From Balanoglossus misakiensis (Eukaryota; Hemichordata): DNA of 64,000 nucleotides. Shown in pieces: positions 34,101 through 42,900 of the stretch. The translations under genes were made by a program, and so were the position numbers. The notes below the pieces were generated by a model that ran no database searches, was not told the origin of the DNA, and worked only from the letters and a program-made list of their open reading frames with translations. Within the stretch, counting starts at the first letter, position 1, and every line of letters starts with the position of its first letter. The stretch lies in NCBI GenBank assembly GCA_040954595.2, contig CM082589.2, positions 10,974,001-11,038,000 on the forward strand, given 5' to 3'.

Positions 34101-35277
34101 TACTCTAGCTGTTGGTGCACGAGTACAACTGACACATAATATTGATGTGGCTGATGGTTTGGTGAATGGCGTATTTGGCACAGTATGTCACATTGCAGTA
34201 AAACCCACTGAAAAATTCCCAGCTGCCATTTATGTTGTATTTGATAATGAGAAAGTTGGCCAAGGATTGCGTAAAAAGAAGTTTACATCTGACCTTCCAG
34301 TAAACAGTACCCCTATAGAACCCCAGGAAATGTCTGTTGCAAGAAATGGTGGTATTAGGAAGCAGTTTCCTTTAAAACTAGCTTGGGCATGTACAGTGCA
34401 TAAGGTACAGGGATTGACAGTTGATAAAGCTGTTGTTAGTTTAAAGAAGATGTTTGCACCAGGACAGGCATATGTGGCATTGAGTCGGGTGACATCATTA
34501 GATGGTCTCATTATTAATGACTTTAACAAATCATCCATATATTGCAATGAAAAAGTACAAGAAGCACTGGAAACAATGCCAAAGTTTCTTCCCAAGTGTA
34601 CTCAGACAGAACAGAGTAATTACAAGTGCTCATTTGTATTGCATAATGTTGAGGGACTTGTCAATCATATTAAAGATATTTGCAATGACAGTGAATTCTT
34701 GGAAGCAGACTTCATTTGTTTGACGGAGACATGGTTATCTGAAAAAGGAACACAATGTAATTTGCAATTGAGCGGATTCAAATTCAATCACCAACCTCGA
34801 TCTCAATCCTACAATCAATTTGATACAAATACATCAAGTCTACAGTTGCAACAGCGGGGTGGTGTTGGAGTCTATAGCAAACTATGTACTGATTTTGAAA
34901 TTTTGCATTTGGCTGTGTGTAATTTGGAATGTATTTCATTTTATGTCACTAAAATCAATGTTACAGTAGCTGTAGTTTACAGACCACCATCATACAAAGC
35001 AGAGGTATTCAAAAGTAGTTTGGTTTGTTTGGTGAAAGCAATGGAAAAATACCCAGGAGGCAAACTGATCATCGGTGATTTCAATGAAGATATCTTTACC
35101 CGGTCATCACTTGTAAAGTTCATGGAAAATCATGGTTTCAGACAAACTGTAAGCGAACCAACTACAGAAGCTAATACATTGATTGATCATGTGTATGTGA
35201 AAGGAATAGAAAATGTCTTAGTAAATGTTGTACCAAAATACTTCAGCTTTCATGAAGCAATAAGCATCAAAATATAA
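28171..35277 (+). CDS. Helentron replicase/helicase with OTU protease and EEP endonuclease
   Basis: Intact ORF of 2,368 residues from ATG 28,171, just after a splice acceptor (TTCCAG); the frame opens at a TTG at 28,162 that is unlikely to initiate. In order: five 15-residue repeats (about 28-100); OTU cysteine protease (about 180-310) with Asp-Gly-Asn-Cys193 and His307; Lys/Arg-rich repeats of 22 residues (about 420-600); Cys-rich finger (Cys615, 617, 620, 681, 684); DUF6570-like segment with Leu-Pro-Arg-Gly-Gly-Gln (734-739); Helitron_like_N/HUH nuclease with His1130-Thr-His1132 and paired tyrosines Tyr1348/Tyr1352 before Lys1355; Pif1-like helicase with Walker A Gly-Gly-Ala-Gly-Thr-Gly-Lys-Ser (1711-1718), Walker B Asp-Glu (1800-1801) and a late Ala-Leu-Ser-Arg motif (about 2103); APE-like EEP endonuclease (about 2151-2368) with Asn2159, Glu2186, Asp2303-Phe-Asn2305 and Asp2339-His2340. 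The last EEP motif, usually Ser-Asp-His, is Ser-Phe2360-His2361. The HUH domain nicks and joins DNA and the helicase unwinds it in rolling-circle transposition; OTU and EEP fusions typify Helentrons. The lack of stops suggests recent activity. Confidence 0.93.
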   Translation: MPRSRYWRKKRSQKKEDPVLSQNRSDGEEPVLLKNRNTEIVTEESVLLKNRNTEIVTEESVLLKNRNTEIVTEEPVLLKNRNTEIVTEESVLLKNRNTEIDIIRNSDSLRANKGTKVNNGIFEENDSSDDLYISSGTGGSVYSFSPLTSDVCEQLCCKFDIVDKNNIDIFNKLGSVTIGEPCKYRSIIGDGNCYFRSLSYCISGTERNHGVIRTAIVNHLKANEEVYSGWVRLDGYTSVDDYIAKSRMDCLGTWATETEILATTNLFNLNIFVYSFDSWWKHSCNIINKNNVDRGVGIYLNHRNRNHYEVVKCVKTSHLETCHCTHIDCNEVVPVEIVTGECMDVTDDGNLTHNGLKKEFHLDEVFATHDELQCLAPVRGKKRGRAMSERLKKNLRRKEYESEKTKLNELNVSNCVKRSKAVKQYERYQTDSEYRSNIKLDSRKRYREDVLYREEKKRRLTGRYNCDLVFREAQKTLCSEQCVAKYEKVPLYREQKKSQSAAQCVDKYKKDEKFREHKKSQNAAQCLDKYKKDEKFRERKKSQSAAQCVDKYRKDKQFQRRQRKRCLERYQQDQHYKEIVLERSRIEGKVKNMKKQNIEDVIIDFRNHTSVGPNCVCSVCHRRLFRKQVLVCNMDKYVSRNAFCEMNAKKCITEDYVHNCSKLCIVDCPLKSSAASKLWICHTCHSKLLRAEMPVQAAANNLDVKPIPNELKCLNSLEQHLIALHIPFMKMMALPRGGQNGVHGPVVCVPSNIEKATSILPRGELDDQMIKVKLKRKLSYKGCYQYQFVNKGHIQNALEYLQKNNKWYSDVKFNLTWENTLEKTEENIDAEGNENTVEKTSDTERNDVASDTEGGNEPEKDTDGIFMDTCFQPVDIGQDILDYHFDDIACVAPGEDNKPVRVLMEKFNEAKCFPVIFPTGSPTFYDDREVKITIGRYLQSRLMNASNRFAKSTDYIFYAQYRSELDQVVSNVSIALRKGTANACGKKVTSDVLTDGDSLREILKCDEGYKFLKPVRGTPPYWQAAQKDIFAMIRQLGIPTWFCSFSAADLRWREVLETILREEGDTRNAEDLDWSEKCGILRRNPVTAARMFDHRFHCFLTEVIMSPASPIGKIKDYFYRVEFQQRGSPHTHCLFWVENAPKVDKDSDDDVVDFVDTYVTCEMPSIEEDEVLHEIVKTVQKHSSRHSKSCKKKGTTCRFNFPRPPSNKTFVCHPSVSIDTGTEMTNDEECKNAKVTTPVENEFKSDLPHVDDTALGEKRARHILERVWTCLCDKEQQIDTIDELFNAVGISQEMFEQANAILAKKTSVVLKREPNDVWVNQYNANLLRCWNANMDIQFVVDAYACVVYIVSYISKAEREMGLLLEHAQKEANKEGNMDAKSAMKELGGVYLHNREISAQEAVYRVCGLKLKQSSRKVQFIPTGENQIKMSLPLAIIQKKMKGVDLDEDEIWMNSIVDRYKNRPNGEDFDNMCLATFCSEYRVVSKSEMKNVSNDKRHSPIVKLKNNVGYMQKRSRSDGAVVRYARFSVTKCPEKHYGSILQLFLPYRTESQLKPSGFESYEDFYCLGAVKCGSASLEKVKVIVDTNKALYETEADAIDAAGQFLDENGHLEDAWAQICPENELERLECIEEGKKCCGDDQVDDSDIPDLVKKPKGDDCHVELSNSMKKYEVETMCRSLNKKQAEVFYSIRKWCLDKSNGKNPEPFYLFVTGGAGTGKSHLIKTIYHEAKRILARAMPDIDGISIALTAPTGVAAFNIQGTTLHHIFSIAVDSKLPYQPLREEKLNTLRCKFGNLQILIIDEISMVDKKLLYYVHGRLRQIKQSSTQSPFGNVCVIAVGDFYQLPPVKGSPLCVDIESTNLWKDNFSIIELTEIMRQKDCAFAEALNRVRVHKKGDTLNPGDVAMFQKCVTGETSEAMHVFATNAEVNSCNVEMLHSDCSDPMCIEAEDFSRNPKTGRLEKKVDHHVKVYRTTLPKTLTLAVGARVQLTHNIDVADGLVNGVFGTVCHIAVKPTEKFPAAIYVVFDNEKVGQGLRKKKFTSDLPVNSTPIEPQEMSVARNGGIRKQFPLKLAWACTVHKVQGLTVDKAVVSLKKMFAPGQAYVALSRVTSLDGLIINDFNKSSIYCNEKVQEALETMPKFLPKCTQTEQSNYKCSFVLHNVEGLVNHIKDICNDSEFLEADFICLTETWLSEKGTQCNLQLSGFKFNHQPRSQSYNQFDTNTSSLQLQQRGGVGVYSKLCTDFEILHLAVCNLECISFYVTKINVTVAVVYRPPSYKAEVFKSSLVCLVKAMEKYPGGKLIIGDFNEDIFTRSSLVKFMENHGFRQTVSEPTTEANTLIDHVYVKGIENVLVNVVPKYFSFHEAISIKI
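28252..28470 (+). repeat. 45-bp in-frame tandem repeat in the Helentron N-terminus
   Basis: Five copies of a 15-residue unit (Glu-Glu-Ser/Pro-Val-Leu-Leu-Lys-Asn-Arg-Asn-Thr-Glu-Ile-Val-Thr). Units are nearly identical at DNA level, so the expansion is young. A length that is a multiple of three keeps the frame. Confidence 0.95.
29671..29868 (+). repeat. 66-bp in-frame repeat in the Helentron Lys-rich region
   Basis: GCAGCACAATGTGTTGA-type unit starts recur at 29,671, 29,737 and 29,803, exactly 66 bp apart (22 residues: Gln-Cys-Val-Asp-Lys-Tyr-Lys-Lys-Asp and so on). More degenerate units precede and follow. The basic, regularly spaced residues suggest a helical or nucleic-acid-binding linker. 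Confidence 0.9.
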
Positions 35278-35360
35278 AAATTGACATTTGTAGGATAAAC
35301 CTCATTCAGGTACATGATTCAATAATGGCCTTTGTTACGGAAAAGTTGAGTGATGGTACC

Positions 35361-35515
35361 AGACCTTGTTGCTTCACCAAGGCAAAGTGTGTGCTTCTGG
35401 TGGTACGACATGACCGGGCAAGTGATCTGATTTGGCGGGCGACTTGTACTTGTCGCTGCGCTCCTTGCCTGGTCATACTGCCAGAAGCACACTAGGGTGC
35501 ACAGCAATGAGGTCT
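35361..35515. repeat. Large hairpin 84 bp downstream of the Helentron stop
   Basis: AGACCTTGTTGCTTCACC, GTGTGCTTCTGG and the TGACCGGGCAAG side pair imperfectly with CTTGCCTGGTCA, CCAGAAGCACAC and GGTGCACAGCAATGAGGTCT. The loop itself contains GCGACTTGTACTTGTCGC. The two arms are about 55-60 bases. Helentrons carry a hairpin near their 3' end, so this may mark the element terminus; it could instead be an inserted foldback element. Confidence 0.6.
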
Positions 35516-37934
35516 GGGAGTGAGACTAGATAAAAGCAAAACTACCAAGCAAGAGGTTAAATGTTCTTATACTGGCTCCTATGGTAAATCAATGTTCAAT
35601 TCAAATACTTTATGGTCAACAACAGGTCTGAAAATGGTCTACAGGCTGATTAGTCAGAAATAAATTCAGGATTTTACATTTTGTTAACAATGTATACATA
35701 CACACAAAAAGAGAACATGATGAAAATCACATCTAGCATTGGATAGAACTAAGGAAGAATGCAACTTGAATTTAAAATAGATACCGGTCTTGGGAAAAAT
35801 GTTTTTCTAAGCAATTGTTTCCTGGTAAATCAAATTCTGTCCATGATTGGAGTTTGAGAATAAATTTTGAAGTGGGTGTTCTGGACCTGTAAAAATATTA
35901 TGTGCATATCGTTAAACTGCGTTATCGTACTTATATGCCAGAGAATTATGACAGCAGCCAATAACTTTCCCTGCAATACTCATAATATGAGAAAGCTGAA
36001 ATCAACATTTCACATAACATGTATTTACCAAACTGCAAAATAATAATAGCCATCAGAATGCTTTCGATAAGGTAATAGTAAGGTAACAATACACCAACTG
36101 CAAAAATTCGAAACGAAATAAGACGGAAAACATGAAGTGACTTATACAGGTTATCAATAGGAGATCCTAAATACGGAAAACGTGACGTGACTTATACAGA
36201 TTTTAATTATTGTGAAAGGTGGTGGGAAATCATAAATAAAGTTGTGATGAACGCCCTTATAGTAGTGTCATTATTTCTAATTTGCTTCCGTTACATTATA
36301 TCTATGGATATATTTATCGATGCATGCATGCATGCATGCATACCGGTATATACCTGTATGTATATACGGTATGTATGTATGTATGTATGTATGTATGTAT
36401 GTATGTATGTATGTATGTATGTATGTATGTATGTATGTATGTACCTATTGGTATTTTAAAAATATATAATTATGTAAAATCTATGTAAAATAGGTCAAGT
36501 ACTTTTAGGGCAGTTTAGATTATTTTGTTCAAAAGATTTTTTTTTTCTCCCAAAGTGTTACTATTGGTTTGCTGGCCAAATAGGATGTATTTACAATATA
36601 ATATTACTGTATCATAGGCTATTAATTTGGTATTGTATGAACATTTCTCTGCTGTTTCAATATGCAGGCTCAGCATAGACTTCATCATTCCTTTAAGTTT
36701 GCATTTAATTTTTGTCAAAGATACATAAGATACTGTCTTTTGAACATGTTATTATTATTATGAATTTTTAGTCAAGATATTTATCCTCAACAAGAAATGA
36801 ATAGACAAGTTTTAAACGTGTCTTGGACATTTTGAGTGAAGATGGATATTATCATTATAAAATTAACAGTAATCTTTGAAAATGTCAAATTTATTATCAA
36901 ACATGGCTGTGATCACCAACAGTTTTAGAACAGTTAGTATAAATTTTGAGTCAATATACTGTATGTTTGAAATGGTAATTTTTATTCTCAAAGAAGATTA
37001 TGTCTGTTGAGTATTTTATGTCAACATAGTTGCTTTTGTTAGAACATCACTAAAATTTCTTGTCAAACATGCTTTTGTCTATTGAATATATCATGACAGA
37101 TATTTATTTTGAGTCAAGACTTTTGCGTCTATTAGAACACATTCAAATATTTGGTGTTGAAAATTGTACACTTCATATAAATGTTAACTTCAAATGTACA
37201 ATGAAGAATCAAAGATTATGTTACCGTACAAAGATGGAACTATTATCATGATTTAATTGGCATTCATGATTTAATCCTATGAATGGTATTTCAATCCAAC
37301 GTAAATATTTACAGTTGACAGGAATACAGCAATGTATTTTTATGTTCGGCTTATGGTGAAAAAGCCTTATTATCATGCTAGTGTGTTTTCACATCTGTAC
37401 TGAATAGTGCATCGAGGGCTAGCATCAGATGTATATAGAGTGTGGAAACCGTGTATTTTAACAATGGGATGTACACTGCATCATCGGCTCTGTGGACTTT
37501 CAACCAAACAAAACCTCATCCACATGTGACAAAATTAACTTGATCACTATCACAAGATTGTGTGTCTGAGACCATAACTGACTATTACAGGATGATGAGT
37601 GTGACACATGGACATGGGCCACAATGATGTGCTCTTCACCAAGCTCAACCATTTCCCATGAATGTTAGGAATGACATTCTGTTACTGGACTATTTCTGTT
37701 ATAGGATGAATAGATTAGAATAATGTTGTCTTCATCCTCCATGGGAATTGTTTTATAACCTATCGTGTTATCAACATAAATAGAAATTTGAGAAATATTT
37801 ACACATAGAAATAACTATTATTTATACATGTTGTTATGTAACTTAATTATGTGTGGACCTTGCGTTAGCAATTGTTATTTATTGAAGCCAACAGTAGTCA
37901 GCACGCAATATAGTCTTGTAAAAGATTCTAAGAG
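35516..37934. other. AT-rich DNA with a tetranucleotide repeat
   Basis: No gene seen. AATAAA at 35,659-35,664 could serve as a poly(A) signal for the Helentron transcript. The remainder is AT-rich, with several loosely repeated phrases (GTCAAGATATTTAT, GTCAACATAGT) between about 36,730 and 37,140. Confidence 0.4.
36320..36443. repeat. (TGCA)n and (TATG)n microsatellite
   Basis: Six TGCA-type repeats near 36,320-36,341, a short ACCGGTATATACC link, then about 18 uninterrupted TATG repeats from about 36,370 to 36,443. Confidence 0.95.
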
Positions 37935-38892
37935 CCAATGATTATTGAGAACTGTGTAAGTGAAATTCGCCAGTGGATGCATGATAACATGCTTATCCTT
38001 AACGATAGTAAGACCGAAGTTATTAGATTCTCTTCTAAGTTTGCTCATAGGGACCGACCACGAGAGTGTGATGTACAAGTCGGGGATATCAGCGTCCATT
38101 CATCACCTTCAGTGATTGACCTCGGTGTCACATTTGATGTTTCGATGACCATGACATCACATGTTTCCAGTTTGTGTAAATCAGCGTCGACGTCTTTTGC
38201 TTTGTGGAATATTAGTATAAAAAATCCGGAATTGTCTAGACCAAGAATCAACTGGAAAACTTGTTCATGCTTTTGTAACTTCTAGGTTAGACTATTGTAA
38301 CAGCCTTCTTTATGGTCTGCCAAATTATCAAATCAATAAGTTACAGTCTATTCAGAATGCCGCTGCACGTTTAGTCACTAAAAGCAGGAAAACAGAACAA
38401 TATACTAGTATTACACCACTATTTAAGAGATTGCACTGGCTTCCTATACAGAAACGGATTGATTTTAAAATTCTTTGTTTAACCTACAAAGTTTTAAATA
38501 ATATGGCTCCGTCGTACCTGAAGGAGCTCATAAGTGTTCGTTCTTCTGTCCGCAACCTTCGTTCTACAACTGATTGTTCTTTTATTCTTGATCATCCCAA
38601 CGTTAACACAGTCTTTTATGGTGACAGGTCATTCTCTACAGGAGCACCACGGTTGTGGAACAAGGTACCGGTTCCACTGCGTAGCAGTGAGAGTTTTAAT
38701 TTTTTTTTAATCAAACCTTAAAAGGTTTTTATTCAGGGACTGACTTTTTATCCAATATTTAACCATTGTCTATTTTATTATATAGTTTTAGTGTTTTACT
38801 TGTCTTTGTATTTTAAGCAGCTATGTACAGCACTTTGGGATGTCTTTTTACATGGAAAGCGTTTTTTAAGAATTAAATATTATTATTATTAT
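37935..38892 (+). mobile_element. LINE fragment 1 (L2/CR1-type), 5'-truncated
   Basis: It encodes the C-terminal end of a non-LTR reverse transcriptase ORF: Asn-Asp-Ser-Lys-Thr-Glu-Val near the start, Leu-Asp-Tyr-Cys-Asn-Ser-Leu-Leu-Tyr-Gly-Leu, the Leu-His-Trp-Leu-Pro-Ile motif, and Tyr-Gly-Asp-Arg-Ser-Phe-Ser near the end. The frame shifts once near 38,255. The 3' end (CACTTTGGGATG, GGAAAGCG, then an ATT-repeat tail at 38,876-38,892) is typical of L2/CR1 elements. The finger-palm domains and endonuclease are missing through 5' truncation. Inactive. Confidence 0.85.
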
Positions 38893-39261
38893 GAATACTT
38901 AATTTATTCATTATTCTGCCCGGCGATTGACAGTAAAACCATGATCTGGATATGTTTCAATTTAAATGTGCAATTCGGTAGCAGGTGAATTGTGGGTAGC
39001 TAATTGTGTTTCATCATGCATTTGTTAAAAACTATGGACACTTCTATTCTGTGTTTTTGCAATAACCACAAAGACCTATAGTGCTGTCAATCTTATATTT
39101 GTTTCAGATGTATAACCTGTCATCAGCTCAATCATTGCTTTTTTGACAGAAGCCTTTCACTTAAGTCATATCTTTATTTTAGTGCACATTATAGGTCGCT
39201 GACCACTTAAGACAATTTCTGTGTCTGATTTCATTTTTTCTTTGTACTCTGAGTGTAAAAT
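38893..39261. other. Short unassigned stretch
   Basis: AT-rich sequence between the LINE tail and GCTGC-family unit E; no gene or repeat is recognised. Confidence 0.4.
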
Positions 39262-41446
39262 ATATCAGGTTTGGCAGGTGCCCTTGATCCCATGATACGG
39301 AAAGGTAGGTCTATCAGGTGTTTTATCTCATGAAATATCAAGGTTGTATCTATGTTTGGTGCTGATATAGAATAAAGTAAATAAAAGGTTACCGAAAGGT
39401 CAACCAAAATTTTGTCAAAAAAATACATCCCAATCTGATCCATGTCAAACAACAACCATACTTCTACCTCTATTAGTAAGCCTGGAATTAGGTATGCACA
39501 TACTTAATGAGTTAGGTGTAAGACTCCAGTAGGTGTTCCAACAATACAAATGCCAAAGCTGGACACTGCGATTTGACACCATATTGGTCCATGTCCAACA
39601 GAAACCAAACCTCTCGCCCGCTCTAATGGTTAGTCTGGAATTATATATGTGCATAATTAATGAGGTAAGATGAAAGACTCCAAAAGGTGTTCAATCCCTC
39701 CAAATACCAAGGCTGTATCTGCTCTGGCTGCCGAGATATGGGAAAGTAGGTCAAAGGTCACCTGCGGTCACCCTATTTTTGGCCCAAATTTTTTTACCCC
39801 ATACTAGTCATGGTAAGTGTCCAACAAAAACCAAACGTCTAGCCCTATTGGTTCACCGGGCATTAATGTCAATTATTAATGAGGTCACTTGTGAGAAACC
39901 CATTGGGCGTTCCATCCCTACAAATGACAAGTCTGTATCTGCTCTGGATACCGAGATATGAAAAAGTAGGTCAAAGGTCACCTAAAATTTGGGCAAATTT
40001 TTTTGACCCCATACTAGTCCATGTCCAACAAAAACCAAAACTCTAGCTCTATTGGTTCACCTGTAATTAGGTATGTGCATATTTAATGAGGTGAGCAGGT
40101 GTCACAGGTGACCCAAAAATGTGGCTTTACATTTTGGTCCCATCCTGCCAAATGCCATGGCAGTATCTGCTCTGGATACCGAGATATGAAAAAGTAGGTC
40201 AAAGGTCACCTAAAATTTGGGCAAATTTTTTTGACCCCATACTAGTCCATGTCCAACAAAAACCAAAACTCTAGCTCTATTGGTTCACCTGTAATTAGGT
40301 GTGTGCATATTTAATGAGGTCAGCAGGTGTCACAGGTGACCCAAAAATGTGGCTTTACATTTTGGTCCCATCCTGCCAAATGCCATGGCAGTATCTGCTC
40401 TGAATGCTGAGATATGCGAAAGTAGGTCAAAGGTCAACAAAGGTCACCCAACATTTGGGCAAAAAATTTTGATCCCATACTGGTCCATGTCCAACAAAAA
40501 CCAAACCTCTAGCTCTATTGGTTCGCCTGTAATTAGCTATGCACATAATTAATGAGGTCAAAGGGGTCATGAAAAGTAGCAAAATATTTTGATCACACAC
40601 TAATCCACATTCATCAAAAACCAAACGTCTAGCCTTATAGATTAGCCTGGAATTAGATATGCAGAAATAACGCGTGATAAGTAGGTCAAAGGTCATGTGA
40701 AAAATCGCCAAAAAATTGTAACATATTTTAGTCACATGACGATTGATATCCATAAAATGAATTTATATGCTATCAATTTTTAGACTAGAAAAAGGAATTT
40801 CAATTTTTCACTGCTTTTTACAAAATCCAATATGGCCACCATAATCTTCGACCAATCACAATGCTCTTTGCAAACTTGATAGACATCAGTGTAGTGACCA
40901 TACTCCCCGAATCTTGCGACTCAGTCATCGCCCGTTCTGGAGAAGAAGATTTTTGGAGTTTATCTATGGTTTTTCGAAAATCCAATATGGCCGCCATAAT
41001 CTCCGACCAATCACAATGATCTTCGCAAACTTGATAGACATCAGTTAGGTGACCACATACCCCAAACCCCGTGTCTCGGTTATCACCGGTTCTGGAGAAG
41101 AAGATTTTTGAAATTTAAGCCAGATTTCAGAAAAAACATTGTAGCAAAAAAACTGCAACTTCGACAGCAAAATTTCCAATTACAAAAATGATGGGTAGAA
41201 GGTAGTCTACCTGCATGCCAAATTTGAAGTCGATCTGACTTGTAGTTTCTGAGATCTGAGATTTGATTTTTTTCAGAAAATCCAATATGGCCGCCAGGTC
41301 ACGTGACTAATTAAGTATTCACAAGTCACTGCACATCTACTCATTGACCTTGACCACTGTAGCAAGTTTGAGAAGTGTACCTGCAGCGGTGTCTGAGATC
41401 TCGTTGCCCAAAGAATTGACACAAGAATAAAGAAAGAAAGAAAGAA
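39262..41446 (+). repeat. GCTGC-family unit E, 5'-truncated, with internal 228-bp duplication
   Basis: It lacks the TTAAAGCTGC start; recognisable family text begins at about 39,262-39,320. It is longer than the others because of extra 5' modules, including two nearly identical 228-bp modules in tandem (about 39,940-40,415; AAAAAGTAGGTC at 39,961 and 40,189). Five exact DR1-like motifs begin at 39,748, 39,968, 40,195, 40,424 and 40,683. GTCACGTGAC is at 41,298-41,307. The body resembles units D and G. Confidence 0.8.
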
Positions 41447-42900
41447 TTAAAGCTGCAAGCAGCATTGTCCGGGCCCAAGCTCTATTATCTGATCTGATGC
41501 TGATATAGTGTTAAGTAGGTCAAAGGTCACCCGAGGTCACCCAACATTTGGGCAGACAATTTTGACCCATAGTGGTCCATGTCCAACAAAAACCAGACCT
41601 CTAGCCCTTTTGGTTAGCCCGGAATTAGGTATGCACATAAATAATGAGTTAAGCAGGTGTCACTGGTGACCCAAAACTTTGGCTTTTCATTATGGCCCCT
41701 TACCTCCAAACGCCAAGGCTGTATCTGCTGTGGATGTCGAGATATGCAAAAGTAGGTCAAAGGTCACCCGAGGTCACCCAACATTTGGGCAAAATATTTT
41801 GACCCCATACTGGTCCATGTATAACAAAAACAAAACCTCTAGGTCTATTGGTTCATCATTAATTAGGTATGTGCATATTTAATGAGGTCAACAGAGGTCA
41901 AAGGGGTTATGAAAAGTAGCAAAAATTTTTGATCACATACAAATCCACATACATCAAAAACCAAACTTATAGCCCTATTGGTTAGCCTGGAATTAGATAT
42001 GCAGAAAAATGATGCATCAAAATTAGGTCAAAGGTCATTGCCAAAATTACCAAAATATTTATAGCTTATTCTTGGCATATGATGATTCATATCCATCAAA
42101 AAGAATTTCTGTGCTATCAATTTTTAGGCTAGAAAGGGAATTTTTACTTTTTAATTGTTTTTCACAAAATCCAATATGGCCGCCATAATCTTCGACCAAA
42201 CACATTCCTCTTCGCAAACTTGATAGACATCTGTTTAATGACCACACACACCAAATCTTGTGACTCGGTTATCGCTGGTTCTTGAGAAGAAGATTTTTGA
42301 AATTTTACTAGGGTTTTTCGAAAATCCAATATGGCCGCCATAATCTTGGACCAATCACAATGATCTTCGCAAACTTGATAGACATCAGTTAGGTGACCAC
42401 ATACCGCAAACCCCGTGTCTCGGTTATCACCGGTTCTGGAGAAGAAGATTTTTGAAATTTAAGCCAGATTTCAGAAAAAAAATTGTAGCAAAAAAACTGC
42501 AACTTTGTCAGCATAATTTCCAATTACAAATATGATGGGCAGAAGGTAGTCTACCAGCATGCCAAATTTGAAGTCGATCTGACTTGTAGTTTCTGAGATC
42601 TGAGATTTGCATTTTTTCAGAAAATCCAAGATGGCCGCCAGGTCACGTGACTAATTAAATATTCACAAGTCACTGCACATCTACTCATTGACCTTGACCA
42701 CTGTAGCAAGTTTGAGAACTGTACCTGCAGCGGTGTCTGAGATCTAGAGCGATAAAGAATGGAACCAAGAATAAAGAAAGAAAGAAAGACAGAAAAACCC
42801 CAACGAAACCAATAGGGCCCAAGCGCTGGTATGCGCTTGGGCCCTAAAAATTCCAACGAAACCAATAGGGCCCAAGCGCTTGCTTGCGCTTGGGCCCTAA
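41447..42900 (+). repeat. GCTGC-family unit F with two terminal hairpins
   Basis: Starts TTAAAGCTGC at the GAAA-rich tail of unit E. DR1-like motifs start at 41,517, 41,754 and 42,025; GTCACGTGAC is at 42,642-42,651. After the GAAAGAAAGACAG tail come two hairpin modules (42,813-42,846 and 42,866-42,899) ending CCCTAA, immediately followed by the TTAAAGCTGC of unit G. Confidence 0.85.
42813..42899. repeat. Two terminal hairpin modules of unit F
   Basis: Each is a perfect 14-bp stem, TAGGGCCCAAGCGC with GCGCTTGGGCCCTA. The loops are TGGTAT in the first and TTGCTT in the second. Each is preceded by CCAACGAAACCAA. Confidence 0.95.

Noticed and set aside
28233-34595. Open frames of 60-160 codons on the minus strand or other frames within the Helentron gene
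   Set aside because: They are shadows of the long coding frame, several created by its own in-frame repeats.
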